Shown: positions 1 through 9,700 of the stretch, piece after piece | How positions within the stretch are numbered: the first letter of the stretch is position 1 | Layout of the letters: every line of letters begins with the position of its first letter | Assembly (NCBI GenBank): GCA_014843695.1 | Contig: JABXNX010000099.1 | Coordinates: forward strand, 54,685-118,684 | Direction: 5' to 3' | DNA from: Archivesica marissinica | Taxonomy: Eukaryota > Mollusca > Bivalvia > Venerida > Vesicomyidae | DNA length: 64,000 nucleotides | The notes under the pieces: model-generated | What the model was told of the DNA's origin: nothing | What the model saw: only the letters and a program-made list of their open reading frames with translations | Databases searched by the model: none | Program-made: the position numbers and the translations under genes

Positions 1-500
1 TATATAGTGTGTACACCAGCTCGTTCAAACTGTAACTCACTGATTATAGTATTTATATGTATATTTTTCTGTTTGCACTCGCATTACGCTGGGTACCAGC
101 GACAAGGAAGTTTAGATAGTGCGAGGTGTGCAAACCTTCATGTAGGAAGTTATAAACTTATTTCAACTCATTTAAACAAATTAACGAGTATGGAACTTCA
201 GATTGTGTTATTTATGTATGGATTATGCTATACACGTGGTAATATTTTCATATTTGATATAACATGTTGTAAGATAATGGACAATAGTTTGATATTTGTC
301 CCTTTCCCCATATTATCACTTAGTGAAATAAGACTGACATGCATGTATACATGTGTTGCTATTTAATAACGGGCATTGATCCATGTGATTGAATACTTGA
401 TAATCTGACATAAACACGACTTATATAGAAGAGCGGAGATGCGGTAGGCTCTACTACCTACCATTTCATCAACCGTTGTTGTTTTTTGTAACATCAACGA
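1..500. other. No recognisable gene
   Basis: AT-rich sequence. A 119-codon open frame at 7-366 has no recognisable domain, a low-complexity hydrophobic composition and no promoter or splice context, so I do not call it. Nothing else is seen before the SINE head that starts near 508. Confidence 0.5.
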
Positions 501-507
501 CGAATCC

Positions 508-600
508 TCCGTGACCTAGTGGTTAAGGTCGTTGCCTCCAATTCACTTGCGCCTCAGCCATGCAGGTTGGAATACAACTTATGTGTCTAATTATTCCATG
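508..600 (+). repeat. tRNA-derived SINE head (degenerate)
   Basis: A box A-like stretch 'CTAGTGGTTAAGG' (about 519-530) is followed about 45 bp later by a decayed box B 'GGTTGGAATAC'. This is the split pol III promoter layout of a tRNA-derived SINE. The anticodon arm does not fold into a normal tRNA, so it is read as a retroposed copy and not a functional tRNA gene. The 3' boundary is unclear. Confidence 0.5.
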
Positions 601-744
601 TAATTATGTTATCTTGCTAAAGGTCTGTCATTTTTATCTTGATCCGCGGTCGTGTCTGAAATACTGCCATAATTGGCTTCCGCTGTCTCCACAACAAATA
701 ACAGTCGCAGAGACGCCAACCTAACCTGTAATTAAACTAACCTT

Positions 745-965
745 TATTTATTACGATTACGAAGCAAGTTATAACATCTTATATTAATCACTCTCGTTGG
801 CGCAGATGAAAGCGTATATGTGGTCTTTAGTGTGGGAGGAAACCGGAGTACCCGGAGAAAACCCACTTGTCAGATATGGTGGCCACCGTACTATCTCACA
901 TACTACACGGTTCGAAGATCGAACCCGGGTTGCATTGGTGAAACGCGACTTAACCTTTCGGTGCG
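745..965 (-). repeat. SINE copy, minus strand
   Basis: Contains the core 'GGAGTACCCGGAGAAAACCC' (about 844-863) and, read on the minus strand, a box B-like 'GGGTTCGATC' near 920-930. The 3' tail ('...AAGCAAGTTATAACATCTTATATTAATCACTCTC' region, about 750-790) matches tails of the SINEs at 42.3, 43.1 and 52.6 kb, so one SINE tail recurs in the window with different heads. Confidence 0.6.
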
Positions 966-1040
966 ACTTGTAGTTAAAAAGCAAACATACACCAACATTC
1001 CCGGCAAGGCTTACTTCCGGAAACGACGGCAGTAGTAAAC

Positions 1041-1320
1041 CCGTCTCTTTGCTTGTTTGGTATACGCGTCACTATAGAGCCTATTGATGACGTATCGCGC
1101 AACTACCGAGCTCTTTGCTTGTTTGGTATACGCGTCACTATAGAGCCTATTAATGACGTATCGCGCAACTACCGAGCTCTTTGCTTGTAAACAAACGGGC
1201 GCCATTTTGAATACGATTTATAGTAACTCATTTACATATAAGGTAATATAAAGTAGGTCACGCGCGTGCGCGTATATTTTTAGAATACGCGTCACCTGAT
1301 GACGTATCGCGCAACTACCG
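1041..1320 (+). repeat. 66-bp subterminal repeats, foldback family end
   Basis: 'CTCTTTGCTTG' recurs at 1045, 1111 and 1177, an exact 66-bp period. Each unit holds 'TATACGCGTCACTATA' and 'GATGACGTATCGCGCAACTACC'. The third unit runs into 'GTAAACAAACGGGCGCCATTT', and then into a segment ('GTAGGTCACGCGCGTGCGCG') that is found again in both arms of the 12.5-kb inverted repeat (29.35-29.45 and 41.74-41.83 kb). This marks the region as an end of the same mobile-element family. The outer boundary and any target-site duplication are not resolved. Confidence 0.75.
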
Positions 1321-1321
1321 A

Positions 1322-1900
1322 GTTCCGTGTACGAAGGCGTAACGGACGATCTAGTAACAGCGTCTCTACGCGGCGTCCATTTTGGATGACCTCACGATTA
1401 AGTTATATCCGGGCTTATCGGATAATGTAAATCTTATAATTCGAACATAATGCGACATATGTACGCTATTACATATCCGGAGCGTTGTCGCATAAAAATG
1501 TTCTTCGATGACACTAGAGTACGTCGGAATAATCGGTACCTGGTGGCCCCGCCACGTACCCTGATGACACCCTACGTCTCATGCTTCCAGTCGGATCCGT
1601 TCTCGGGTCAATAACATCCGCGCAGAGCCGCTTCCAACTGGTCCGTACTGGGGGATCCGTACCTACATTCTCCGCCCACACACGGATTCAGATCCGGGCT
1701 TACCGTTGGCTTGGGGTAGAGTTATCACTGCATAGGCCCTCATGTACGATATGTGAGGCCTGTCGACCGTGTACCGAGGTCGTGTAGCGAGTGGATTGTT
1801 GTCGCGGGACAACGACTGGCTGTCACGGATGTACTGAGCTCCGGTTACCTGATGGTGACCAAATCCAGATCGCAATCATGGGTCGCCACAACCGTACGAC
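1322..1900. other. Unannotated stretch
   Basis: GC-richer than its surroundings. Short open frames overlap on both strands (1581-1787, 1663-1875 minus, 1753-2244), but none has a recognisable domain, and the last runs through a SINE. No gene is called. Confidence 0.4.
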
Positions 1901-2062
1901 AGGAAGTCGCGATAGAGCAGTGTTCGCTTCAGGTCCGGAGTTCGAGCCCCGATGGAGCCGTTACGAGCGTGCCCTTGGCATTTGAATTCCCTCTCCATCA
2001 GGAACGAGGTCTCGAGAGTCGGAATAACTCGTTTCGCGATCGAGCTAAAATAAATTTGTATA
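1901..2062 (+). repeat. tRNA-derived SINE, plus strand
   Basis: A tRNA-like head has box A remnant 'GATAGAGCAGTG' and box B 'GAGTTCGAGCCCC'. It is followed by a body ending in 'TCGCGATCGAGCTAAAATAAATTTG'. The same head, body and tail order is seen in reverse at 42290-42515, so the two are copies of one SINE family. It lies just upstream of the PC4/BIR cassette promoter. Confidence 0.7.
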
Positions 2063-2202
2063 AAAACCGGATGAAGTTAAGCGAAGCGAAACGAACTGAC
2101 GTTCTTTTACGACATCGATATACTGATCGGTACAGTAACAGAGTGAAAGTGGTGTATAAGAAAACGAAGCGTACGTTATTACTACATACCCGATTGCACC
2201 GA

Positions 2203-2352
2203 CCAATGAGAGACACCAATGGGAACGAACCGCTCTATAAATAGCGAGCGCGTACGTTTCTATAAATAACGACTACGAATCGATCTATAAATAGCGATTA
2301 CGAACGCTTCTATAAATATAGACCGATTAGAAGGGACTTAAATCTATAAAAG
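2203..2352 (+). promoter_or_regulatory. Promoter array: 2x CCAAT, 25-bp-spaced TATA boxes
   Basis: CCAAT boxes lie at 2203-2207 and 2216-2220. TATAAATA occurs at 2236, 2261, 2286 and 2311, exactly 25 bp apart, within units resembling 'ACGAACGCTTCTATAAATA'. A last TATAAAAG is at 2345-2352, about 60 bp before the first in-frame ATG (2405) of the PC4-like gene. CCAAT followed by TATA is a standard pol II core promoter layout. Several TATA boxes in exact tandem are unusual. The same 25-bp array recurs at 29659-29720 and, inverted, at about 41460-41525. Confidence 0.6.
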
Positions 2353-2404
2353 ACGGCGTAACTTTAGTTAGCGTCATTAGAGTTTCTAAGCTCCAACAAC
2401 CAAC

Positions 2405-2890
2405 ATGAATAGATGCGAACTAAGCCTTGGCAACGGTCGTTAAGTACGGGTGAACGAATGGAAAGGGGAGCTTAGAGTCGACTTACGAGAATGGCGAGAC
2501 GACAATCCGACGAAAAAGGGCATTAGTTTAACCTTGATGCGATGGAAGAACTTGGTTGATCAGATAGAGTTTGTGGACAATGTCTTAGAGAACAGAGAAG
2601 CGTTTGAAACGCATTTGGGTGGAAACGTAAACCTTACCGTGCAGGAGGGGAACGTGTGCGTGGATATCAGACAGTACTGGAAGCCCGAGACGGAGGTGGT
2701 GCCTACAAAAAAGGGGCTATGCTTAAAGCCCTTTGAATATAAACGATTGAAGGAACTGATACCCGAGATTGGAAAGACGTTACCCGAATTGGACGCTGTG
2801 GTACCGTGCGCCATCAGGAGCGATCACATGAACCAATTAGGAGCGGCGCAGTGTCCGGAATGTAACCCGAATGACTTTGTAAACTGGTAA
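2405..2890 (+). CDS. Tandem PC4-domain (p15 coactivator-like) protein, start broken
   Basis: The continuous open frame is 2450-2890 (146 residues from a GTG). It holds two PC4 domains: residues about 4-50 ('RVDLREW', 'PTKKGISL') and about 58-112 ('VCVDIRQYW', 'PTKKGLCL', 'KRLKELIPEI'). A short tail has 'CPEC'. PC4/p15 proteins bind single-stranded DNA and assist pol II transcription, and eukaryotic members usually carry one such domain. The best-placed ATG (2405, context CAACATGA, like that of the next gene) is in the same frame but is cut off by one TAA at 2441-2443. The start is therefore a nonsense mutation, an unrecognised splice, or a non-ATG start. No poly(A) signal lies between it and the next gene, so a 3'-coterminal or shared transcript is likely. 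Domain call strong; host-derived or viral origin unknown. Confidence 0.75.
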
Positions 2891-2929
2891 ATAACGCTCT
2901 AAAATGGTATGAACTCGTAAAAATAGCAA

Positions 2930-2988
2930 CCAATGGTCTACAAGTTCTAAAAATAATCACCAATCGCAAACGTTGAAGTTGTATATAA
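2930..2988 (+). promoter_or_regulatory. Second promoter: 2x CCAAT + TATATAA
   Basis: CCAAT boxes at 2930-2934 and 2960-2964 lie in a degenerate 30-bp direct repeat ('AAAAATAGCAACCAATGG' / 'AAAAATAATCACCAATCG'). TATATAA follows at 2982-2988, 48 bp before the ATG at 3036. This repeats the architecture upstream of the PC4-like gene, suggesting a shared expression programme. Confidence 0.55.
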
Positions 2989-3035
2989 TTGGGCCGATAA
3001 CACCGCACTTCCGAAGTCAGTGGCTAACCATCAAC

Positions 3036-3518
3036 ATGAACATTATCGATCAGAGCGATTCAACCAAAGTGTCTGAGATGATGTTTTACGAAGATCGACT
3101 ACAGAGTTTTGAACACTGGTCGAAACAGATCGAACCGAATAAAATGTCTTTGGCTAAAGCGGACTTCTATTATACCGGAAGCGCCGATAAAGTTACCTGT
3201 TTCTCTTGCGGTGTGAAGGTGATGTCGTGGGAGCACTCGGATCAGCCGTGGGAAGAACATGAAAAATGGTCTCCGACGTGTATATACTTGAAAATGACTG
3301 GCTACAAAAATGGAGATACCGGCTCGTTCGCTCCCGGATTTATCCCGGCCAGTAAGAACGCACCAGTTACATTTGGACACAATACTGGATTTAGTTTCGG
3401 TACACAGGCTCCCTCACGCGGCCATGGATCGTTTGCGTTAGATGGACAGCAAACTAACACAACTTCATCATTCGGTCCAAACAGCGTTACTGGAGCTAAT
3501 TTGTTTGTTAGACGTTAG
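3036..3518 (+). CDS. Single-BIR (IAP-like) protein with FG-rich tail
   Basis: 160 residues from the ATG at 3036 (context ATCAACATGA). The frame stays open upstream only to a TTG at 2973. One BIR domain spans about residues 21-86: R21, 'FYYTG' at 44-48, zinc ligands C55, C58, H75 and C82 in the C-x2-C-x16-H-x6-C spacing, and W65 with D69. BIR domains define inhibitor-of-apoptosis proteins, which bind caspases or IAP-binding motifs. Large DNA viruses and bivalves both carry many. No RING or second BIR is present; residues 92-160 are instead low-complexity G/S/T/N-rich with 'TFGHNTGFSFGTQ' and 'SSFGP', resembling FG-nucleoporin repeats. It lies 146 bp after the PC4 gene and 2 bp before the next ORF. 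BIR call firm; anti-apoptotic activity is inference. Confidence 0.85.
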   Translation: MNIIDQSDSTKVSEMMFYEDRLQSFEHWSKQIEPNKMSLAKADFYYTGSADKVTCFSCGVKVMSWEHSDQPWEEHEKWSPTCIYLKMTGYKNGDTGSFAPGFIPASKNAPVTFGHNTGFSFGTQAPSRGHGSFALDGQQTNTTSSFGPNSVTGANLFVRR

Positions 3519-3520
3519 AC

Positions 3521-3676
3521 ATGTTTGGACTCGTGTGCGTTACAATGTCTTTAATTAATGACTTGGAATGGTGGTTTAGATATAGACAGTTGAGGAGAGA
3601 AGCCGCGGAGGGCGCGGATAGACTTATCGAAATATTAGAAATATATGTAGAACCATTGTATGCAACTGCGTTATAA
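3521..3676 (+). CDS. 51-residue hypothetical protein
   Basis: ATG at 3521, stop TAA at 3674-3676. It begins two bases after the BIR stop codon. The product is charged, probably helical, with an aromatic cluster 'DLEWWFRYRQLRREA' and an acidic/hydrophobic C-terminal half. No family is recognised. It is included because of its tight placement and because it fills the space up to the poly(A) signal at 3691; such overlap-like spacing is viral in style. It could equally be a chance ORF in the 3' UTR. Confidence 0.35.
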   Translation: MFGLVCVTMSLINDLEWWFRYRQLRREAAEGADRLIEILEIYVEPLYATAL

Positions 3677-3690
3677 AATAATGTACATAT

Positions 3691-3696
3691 AATAAA
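3691..3696 (+). terminator. AATAAA poly(A) signal
   Basis: First canonical AATAAA after the PC4-like gene, 15 bp after the small ORF stop. None occurs between 2890 and 3690, so all three ORFs could share this 3' end. Another AATAAA is at 4184-4189. Confidence 0.5.
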
Positions 3697-3699
3697 AAT

Positions 3700-4700
3700 G
3701 TATATTTACGCGCGCCATTGTTGTATTTGTAGGAATACTTAAGAATATGAACTGGTCTAGTAATTAATAATTGGTATGGAATGTATACAAATTATAGATT
3801 GTGGACGGCCAACTGTCCGTATTATACCGAGATTCTGATTACTTTAGACGCTACCGTTCCCTTCCTCTGTCGCCAAAGATACAAACATAATATTTACTTT
3901 GCGCGTTACATACGGTTTCATAGGAGATGTCGGCTATTTATAGTAAACGTCATCGTTTATTACTAGGAAGAGGTGACATAGCTAAAGTCTGTACACAATT
4001 ACCTCCCTTTACAATGTTCTCATAATATCGTTATTTTATATCATTTCAATGGTAACTGTTATCGTTTCAATATTTGCCATTGTTACCAAATTATGAATAT
4101 GTATTGTTAGAAACTTTCGTGTCATTTCAATATGTGTCATTGTTGTGTTTCCGTTATAATTGATTATAAATTTGATTTATGTAAATAAAAGTATATCGGA
4201 ATACAATGTATTACGTATTTTCTGAACTTTAACAATACCGCGATTGCGGGGTAATGTTAGTAAACTATGACCAAAACACGATCAACTATCCTACAGTTTA
4301 TAAGATGATGCGTAATAAGTTAAAAAACGCACAAAATGATAGTATGGTATTTCAATATTGTTTTTGAAGACTAGATACTATACGAAGACATTATATAGTG
4401 AATCATAATACGCTCCAGTTGATAAGAAAATATCTAAACCACCGCCAACGCGCTGAACCCCATCACCATAACACTGAAAAATACGCGATACAACATCCCC
4501 ACCAGAACACTCAAACATATATACTTTATTATTCTACATAGAGGTATAACAAATAAAAAAAAATTACGGATCTACACGAAATAATTACCAAAGTATAGCT
4601 CTCATTATTTCGATTAAGAAAATATAAACTTTTATATATGTACTACGTATACTTTTCCAGATATTGATGTTTGAAGATTTTGCATTAAAGGGACATTGTC
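3700..4700. other. AT-rich spacer without recognisable gene
   Basis: No domain-bearing ORF. A 61-codon frame at 3781-3966 looks random. Short repeated phrases such as 'TCATTTCAATATGTGTCATTGTT' / 'TCGTTTCAATATTTGCCATTGTT' (about 4060-4145) indicate a weak local duplication. Confidence 0.4.
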
Positions 4701-4734
4701 ATAAAAAAATTGTTTTAAAGGGACACATCAATTT

Positions 4735-5113
4735 TTTTTTATCGGATTAACGACACAAAAATGCGATTGTAGCGTCGCATATCGAAACGACGGAGACAAA
4801 AACTGAATTAACAATGACAAAAACTGAAACGCATGTGTCAGAAACTGAAACGCTCGTGTCAGAAACTGAAACGCTAGTGTCAAAAACTGAAACGGACTCT
4901 ACGGAGAATTACGTGTTAACGGGTAAACACTGAAATGCTAGTGTCAAAAACTGAAACGCTCGTGTCAGAAACTGAAACGCTAGTGTCAGTAACTGAAACG
5001 CTACTGTCAGAAACTGAAACGCTACTGTCAAAAAATTGACACGTTAGATACAAAAACTGAAACGCTACGGCGTAATACATGTTCTGACGACCTAATGCTA
5101 TGGTAAGGTCCAT
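4735..5113 (+). repeat. 21-bp repeat module, copy 1
   Basis: A leader with stem 'ATGCGA...TCGCAT' (about 4760-4780) is followed by tandem units close to 'AGAAACTGAAACGCTCGTGTC' (21 bp). A fixed spacer ('GAGAATTACGTGTTAACGGG', about 4902-4921) comes next, then more 21-bp units, then 'TAATACATGTTCTGACGACC', which leads straight into the 42-bp array. The same ordered module occurs at 6266-6716 and 33255-33605. Confidence 0.8.
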
Positions 5114-6265
5114 GTGTTGTGTTGGAAGATGCGGGATGTACGTAGATATGGTGCGATAGTGCGTATATCTTGTAGTAATATACGTAGATATGGTGATATA
5201 GTGCGTATATCTTGTAGTAATGAACGTATATATGGTGCGATAGTGCGTATATCTTGTAGTAATGAATGTAGATATGGTGAGATAATGAGTATATCTTGTA
5301 GTAATGTACGTAAATATTGTGAGATAGTGGATATATCTTGTAGTAATGTACGTAGATTTGGTGAGATAGTGTGTATATTTAGTAGCAATGTAGTATATAT
5401 GGGGAGATAGTGTGTATATCTTGTAGAAATGTACGTAGATATGGTGAGATAGTCGTAATCTTGTAGAAATGTACGTAGATATGGTGAGATAGTGTACAAA
5501 AATTGTTAAAGGGACACATAATTTTTATCGATAACGACACAAATATGCGATAGTGTGTATATCAGAATATACGTAGATAAATAGTGATATAGTAATGACA
5601 AATATGGTACGATAGTGTATAATCTAGTAATGCACGTAGATACTGAGATAGTGAATAACTGTAGTAATGTACGTAGATATGTGCGATATGTGTATATCTT
5701 GTAGTAATTAAGTACATATGTGAGATACTGTGTATATCTTGTAGTAATGTACGTAGATTGGTGAGATAGTGTGTATATTTAGTAGCAATGTACGTAGATA
5801 TGGTGAGATAGTGTGTATATCTTGTAGAAATGTACGTAGATATGGTGAGATAGTGAATATATATGTAGTAATATATGTAATATGGTGACATAGTGAACTA
5901 TAGTAATGTACAATATGGTGAGAAGTGGATATGAGCAATGTACGTAGATATGGTGATATAGTGCGTATATCTTGTAGTAATGTACGTATATATAGTGAGA
6001 TACTGTGTATATCTTGTAGTAATGAATGTACATATGGTAAGATAGTGAATATATCTTGTAGTAATGTACGTATATATGGTGATATACTGTGTAGATCTTG
6101 TAGTAATGTACGTAGATATGGTGAGACAGTGTATATTTATTGTAGTAATGTACGTAGCTATGGTGCGATAGTGTGTATATCTTGTAGTAATGTACGTAGA
6201 TATGGTGAGATACTGTGTATATCTTGTAGTAATGTAGGTAAATATGGGGAGATAGTGGATATAAA
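5114..6265 (+). repeat. 42-bp minisatellite, degenerate block
   Basis: Units of the 'TGTAGTAATGTACGTAGATA' / 'TGGTGAGATAGTGTGTATATC' type. Between about 5440 and 5930 many units have lost one or a few bases, so the 14-codon frame is broken there, unlike the main array. The block lies between two copies of the 21-bp module, so about 1.5 kb of module plus array has been duplicated in tandem. Confidence 0.85.
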
Positions 6266-6716
6266 AATTGTTTTAAAGGGACACATCAATTTTTTTTTAC
6301 ATCGGATTAACGACACAAAAATGCGATTGTAGCGTCGCATATCGAAACGCGGTGTCAGAAACTGAAACGCTTATGTCAGAAACTGAAACGCTCGTGTCAG
6401 AAACTGAAACGCTCGTGTCAGAAACTGAAAAGCTCGTGTCAGAAACTGAAACGCTAGTATCAAAAACTGAAACGGACTCTATGGAGAATTACGTGTTAAC
6501 GGGTAAAAACTGAAACGCTAATGACACAAACTGAAACGCTCGTGTCAAAAACTGAAACGCTCGTGTCAGAAACTGAAACGCTCGTGTCAGAAACTGAAAC
6601 GCCTGTGTCAGAAACTGAAACGCTACTGTCAAAAAATTGAAACGTTAGATACAAAAACTGAAACGCTACGGCGTAATACATGTTCTGACGACCTAATGAT
6701 ATGGTAAGGTCCATGT
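6266..6716 (+). repeat. 21-bp repeat module, copy 2
   Basis: Same order as copy 1: 'ATCGGATTAACGACACAAAA' leader, 21-bp 'ACTGAAACGCTCGTGTCAG' units, the fixed 'GAATTACGTGTTAACGGG' spacer, more units, then the 'ATGTTCTGACGACCTAATG' bridge. On the minus strand the units read as repeats of SVSVSDT, but composition and length argue against coding. Confidence 0.8.
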
Positions 6717-9700
6717 TTTGTGTTGGAAGATGCGGGATGTATGTAGATATGGTGCGATAGTGCGTATATCTTGTAGTAATATATGTAGATATGGTGATAT
6801 AGTGCGTATATCTTGTAGTAATGAACGTATATATGGTGCGATAGTGCGTAGATCTTGTAGTACTGAACGTATATATGGTGAGATAATGAATAATTTCTTG
6901 TAGTAATGTACGTAAATATAGTGAGATACTGTGTATATCTTGTAGTAATGTACCTAAATATTGTGAGATAGTGGATATATCTTGTAGTAATGTACGTAGA
7001 TTTGGTGAGATAGTGCGTATATTTAGTAGCAATGTACGTATATATGAGGAGATAGTGCGTATATCTTGTATAAATGTATGTAGATATGGTGAGATAGTGG
7101 ATATATATTGTTGTAATATACGTAGATATGGTGATATAGTGTGTATATATTGTAGTAATGTACGTAGATATGATGAGACAGTGTGTATATATTGTAGTAA
7201 TGTACGTATATATAGTGAGATAGTGTGTATATCTTGTAGTAATGTACGTAAATATTGTGAGATAGTGGATATATCTTGCAGTAATGTACGTAGATTTGGT
7301 GAGATAGTGCGTATATTTAGTAGCAATGTACGTATATATGGGGAGATAGTGCGTATATCTTGTAGAAATGTACGTAGATATGGTGAGATAGTGGATATAT
7401 ATTGTTGTAATGTACGTAGATATGGTGAGATACTGTGTATATCTTGTAGTAATGTACGTACATATGGTGAGATAGTGGATATATCTTGTAGTAATGTACG
7501 TGTATATAGTGAGATAGTGTGTATATCTTGTAGTAATGTACGTAGATATGGTGAGATAGTGTGTATATCTTGTAGTAATGTACGTAGATATGGTGAGATA
7601 GTGCGTATATCTTGTAGTAATGTATGTAGATATGGTGAGACAGTGTGTAGTTATTGTAGTAATGTACGTAGATATGGTGCGATAGTGTGTATATCTTGTA
7701 GTAATGTACGTAGATATGGTGAGATACTGTGTATATATTGTAGTAATGTACGTAAATATGGTGAGATAGTGGATATATCTTGTAGGAATGTGCATAGATA
7801 TGGTGATATAGTGTGTAGATCTTGTAGTAATGAATGTAGATATAGTGAGATAGTGTATATATATATTAGTAATGTATGTAGATATGGTGAGATAGTGGAT
7901 TTATATTGGTGTAATATATGTAGATATGGTGAGATAGTGTGTATATCTTGTAGTAATGTACGTAGATATGGTGAGATAGTGTGTATATCTTGTAGTAATG
8001 AACGTAGATATGGTGAGATAGTGTGTATATCTTGTAGTAATGTATGTAGATATGGTGAGATAGTGGATATATATTGTAGTAATATATGTAGATATGGTGA
8101 GATAGTGTGTATATCTTGTAGTAATGTACGTAGATATGGTGATATAGTGTGTATATATTGTAGTAATGTACGTAGATATGGTGAGATAGTGTGTATATTT
8201 TGTAGTAATGTATGTAGATATGGTGAGATAGTGTGTATATCTTATAGTAATGTAGGTAGATATGGTGAGATAGTGTGTATATATGGTAGTAATGTACGTA
8301 GATATGGTGCTATAGTGTGTATATCTTGTAGTAATGTACGTAGATATGGTGAGATAGTTTGTAGATATTGTAGTAATGTAAGTAGATATGGTGAGATAGT
8401 GAATAATTTATTGTAGTAATGTATGTAGATATGGTGAGATACTGTGTAGATCTTGTAGTATGAATGTATATATGGTGAGATAGTGAATAATTTCTTGTAG
8501 TAATGTATGTAGATATGGTGAGATACTGTTTATATCTTGTAGTAATGTATGTAGATATGGTGATATAGTGTGTAGATCTTGTAGTAATGAATGTATATAT
8601 GGTGAGATAGTGAATAATTTCTTGTAGTAATGTACGTAGATATGGTGAGATACTGTGTATATCTTGTAGTAATGTATGTAAATATGGTGAGATAGTGAAT
8701 ATATCTTGTAGTAATGTATGTAGATTTGGTGAGATAGTGGATATATATTGTTGTAATATACGTAGATATGGTGATATAGTGTGTATATATTGTAGTAATG
8801 TATGTAGATATGGTGAGACAGTGTGTATATCTTGTAGTAATGTACGTAGATATGGTGAGATAGTGGATATATATTGTAGTACTATATATAGATATGGTGA
8901 GATAGTATGTATATCTTGTAGTAATGTATGTAGATATGGTGATATGGTGTGTATATCTTGTAGTAATGTATGTAGATATGGTGATATAGTGTGTATATCT
9001 TGTAGTAATGTACGTAGATATGGTGAGATAGTTTGTAGATATTGTAGTAATGTAAGTAGATATGGTGCGATAGTGTATATATCTTGTAGTAATGTACGTA
9101 TATATGGTGAGATAGTGTGTATATATGGTAGCAATGTACGTAGATATGGTGCGTTAGTGTGTATATCTTGTAGTAATATATGTAGATATGGTGATATAGT
9201 GTGTATATCTTGTAGTAATGTAGGTAGATATGGTGAGATAGTTTGTAGATATTGTAGTAATGTAAGTAGATATGGTGCGATAGTGTATATATCTTGTAGT
9301 AATGTACGTCGATATGTTGAGATAGTGTGTATATATGTTAGTAATGTATGTAGATATGGTGCGATAGTGTGTATATTTTGTAGCAATGTTTGTAGATATG
9401 GTGACATAGTGTGTATATCATGTAGTAATGAATGTATATATGGTGAGATAGTGAATATTTCTTGTAGTAATGTATGTAGATATGGTGAGATAGTGTGTAT
9501 ATCTTGTAGTAATGTATGTATATATGGTGAGATAGTGAATAATTTCTTGTAGTAATGTATGTAGATATGGTGAGATAGTGTGTATATCTTGTAGCAATGT
9601 ATGTAGATATGGTGACATAGTGTGTATATCTTGTAGTAATGAATGTATATATGGTGAGATAGTGAATATTTCTTGTAGTAATGTATGTAGATATGGTGAG

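Noticed and set aside
7..366. 119-codon ORF at the window start
   Set aside because: No domain; residue use typical of random AT-rich DNA.
4735..5113. SVSVSDT repeat protein on the minus strand
   Set aside because: Translation of the 21-bp tandem repeat (7 codons); interrupted by the fixed spacer and differently framed in each module.
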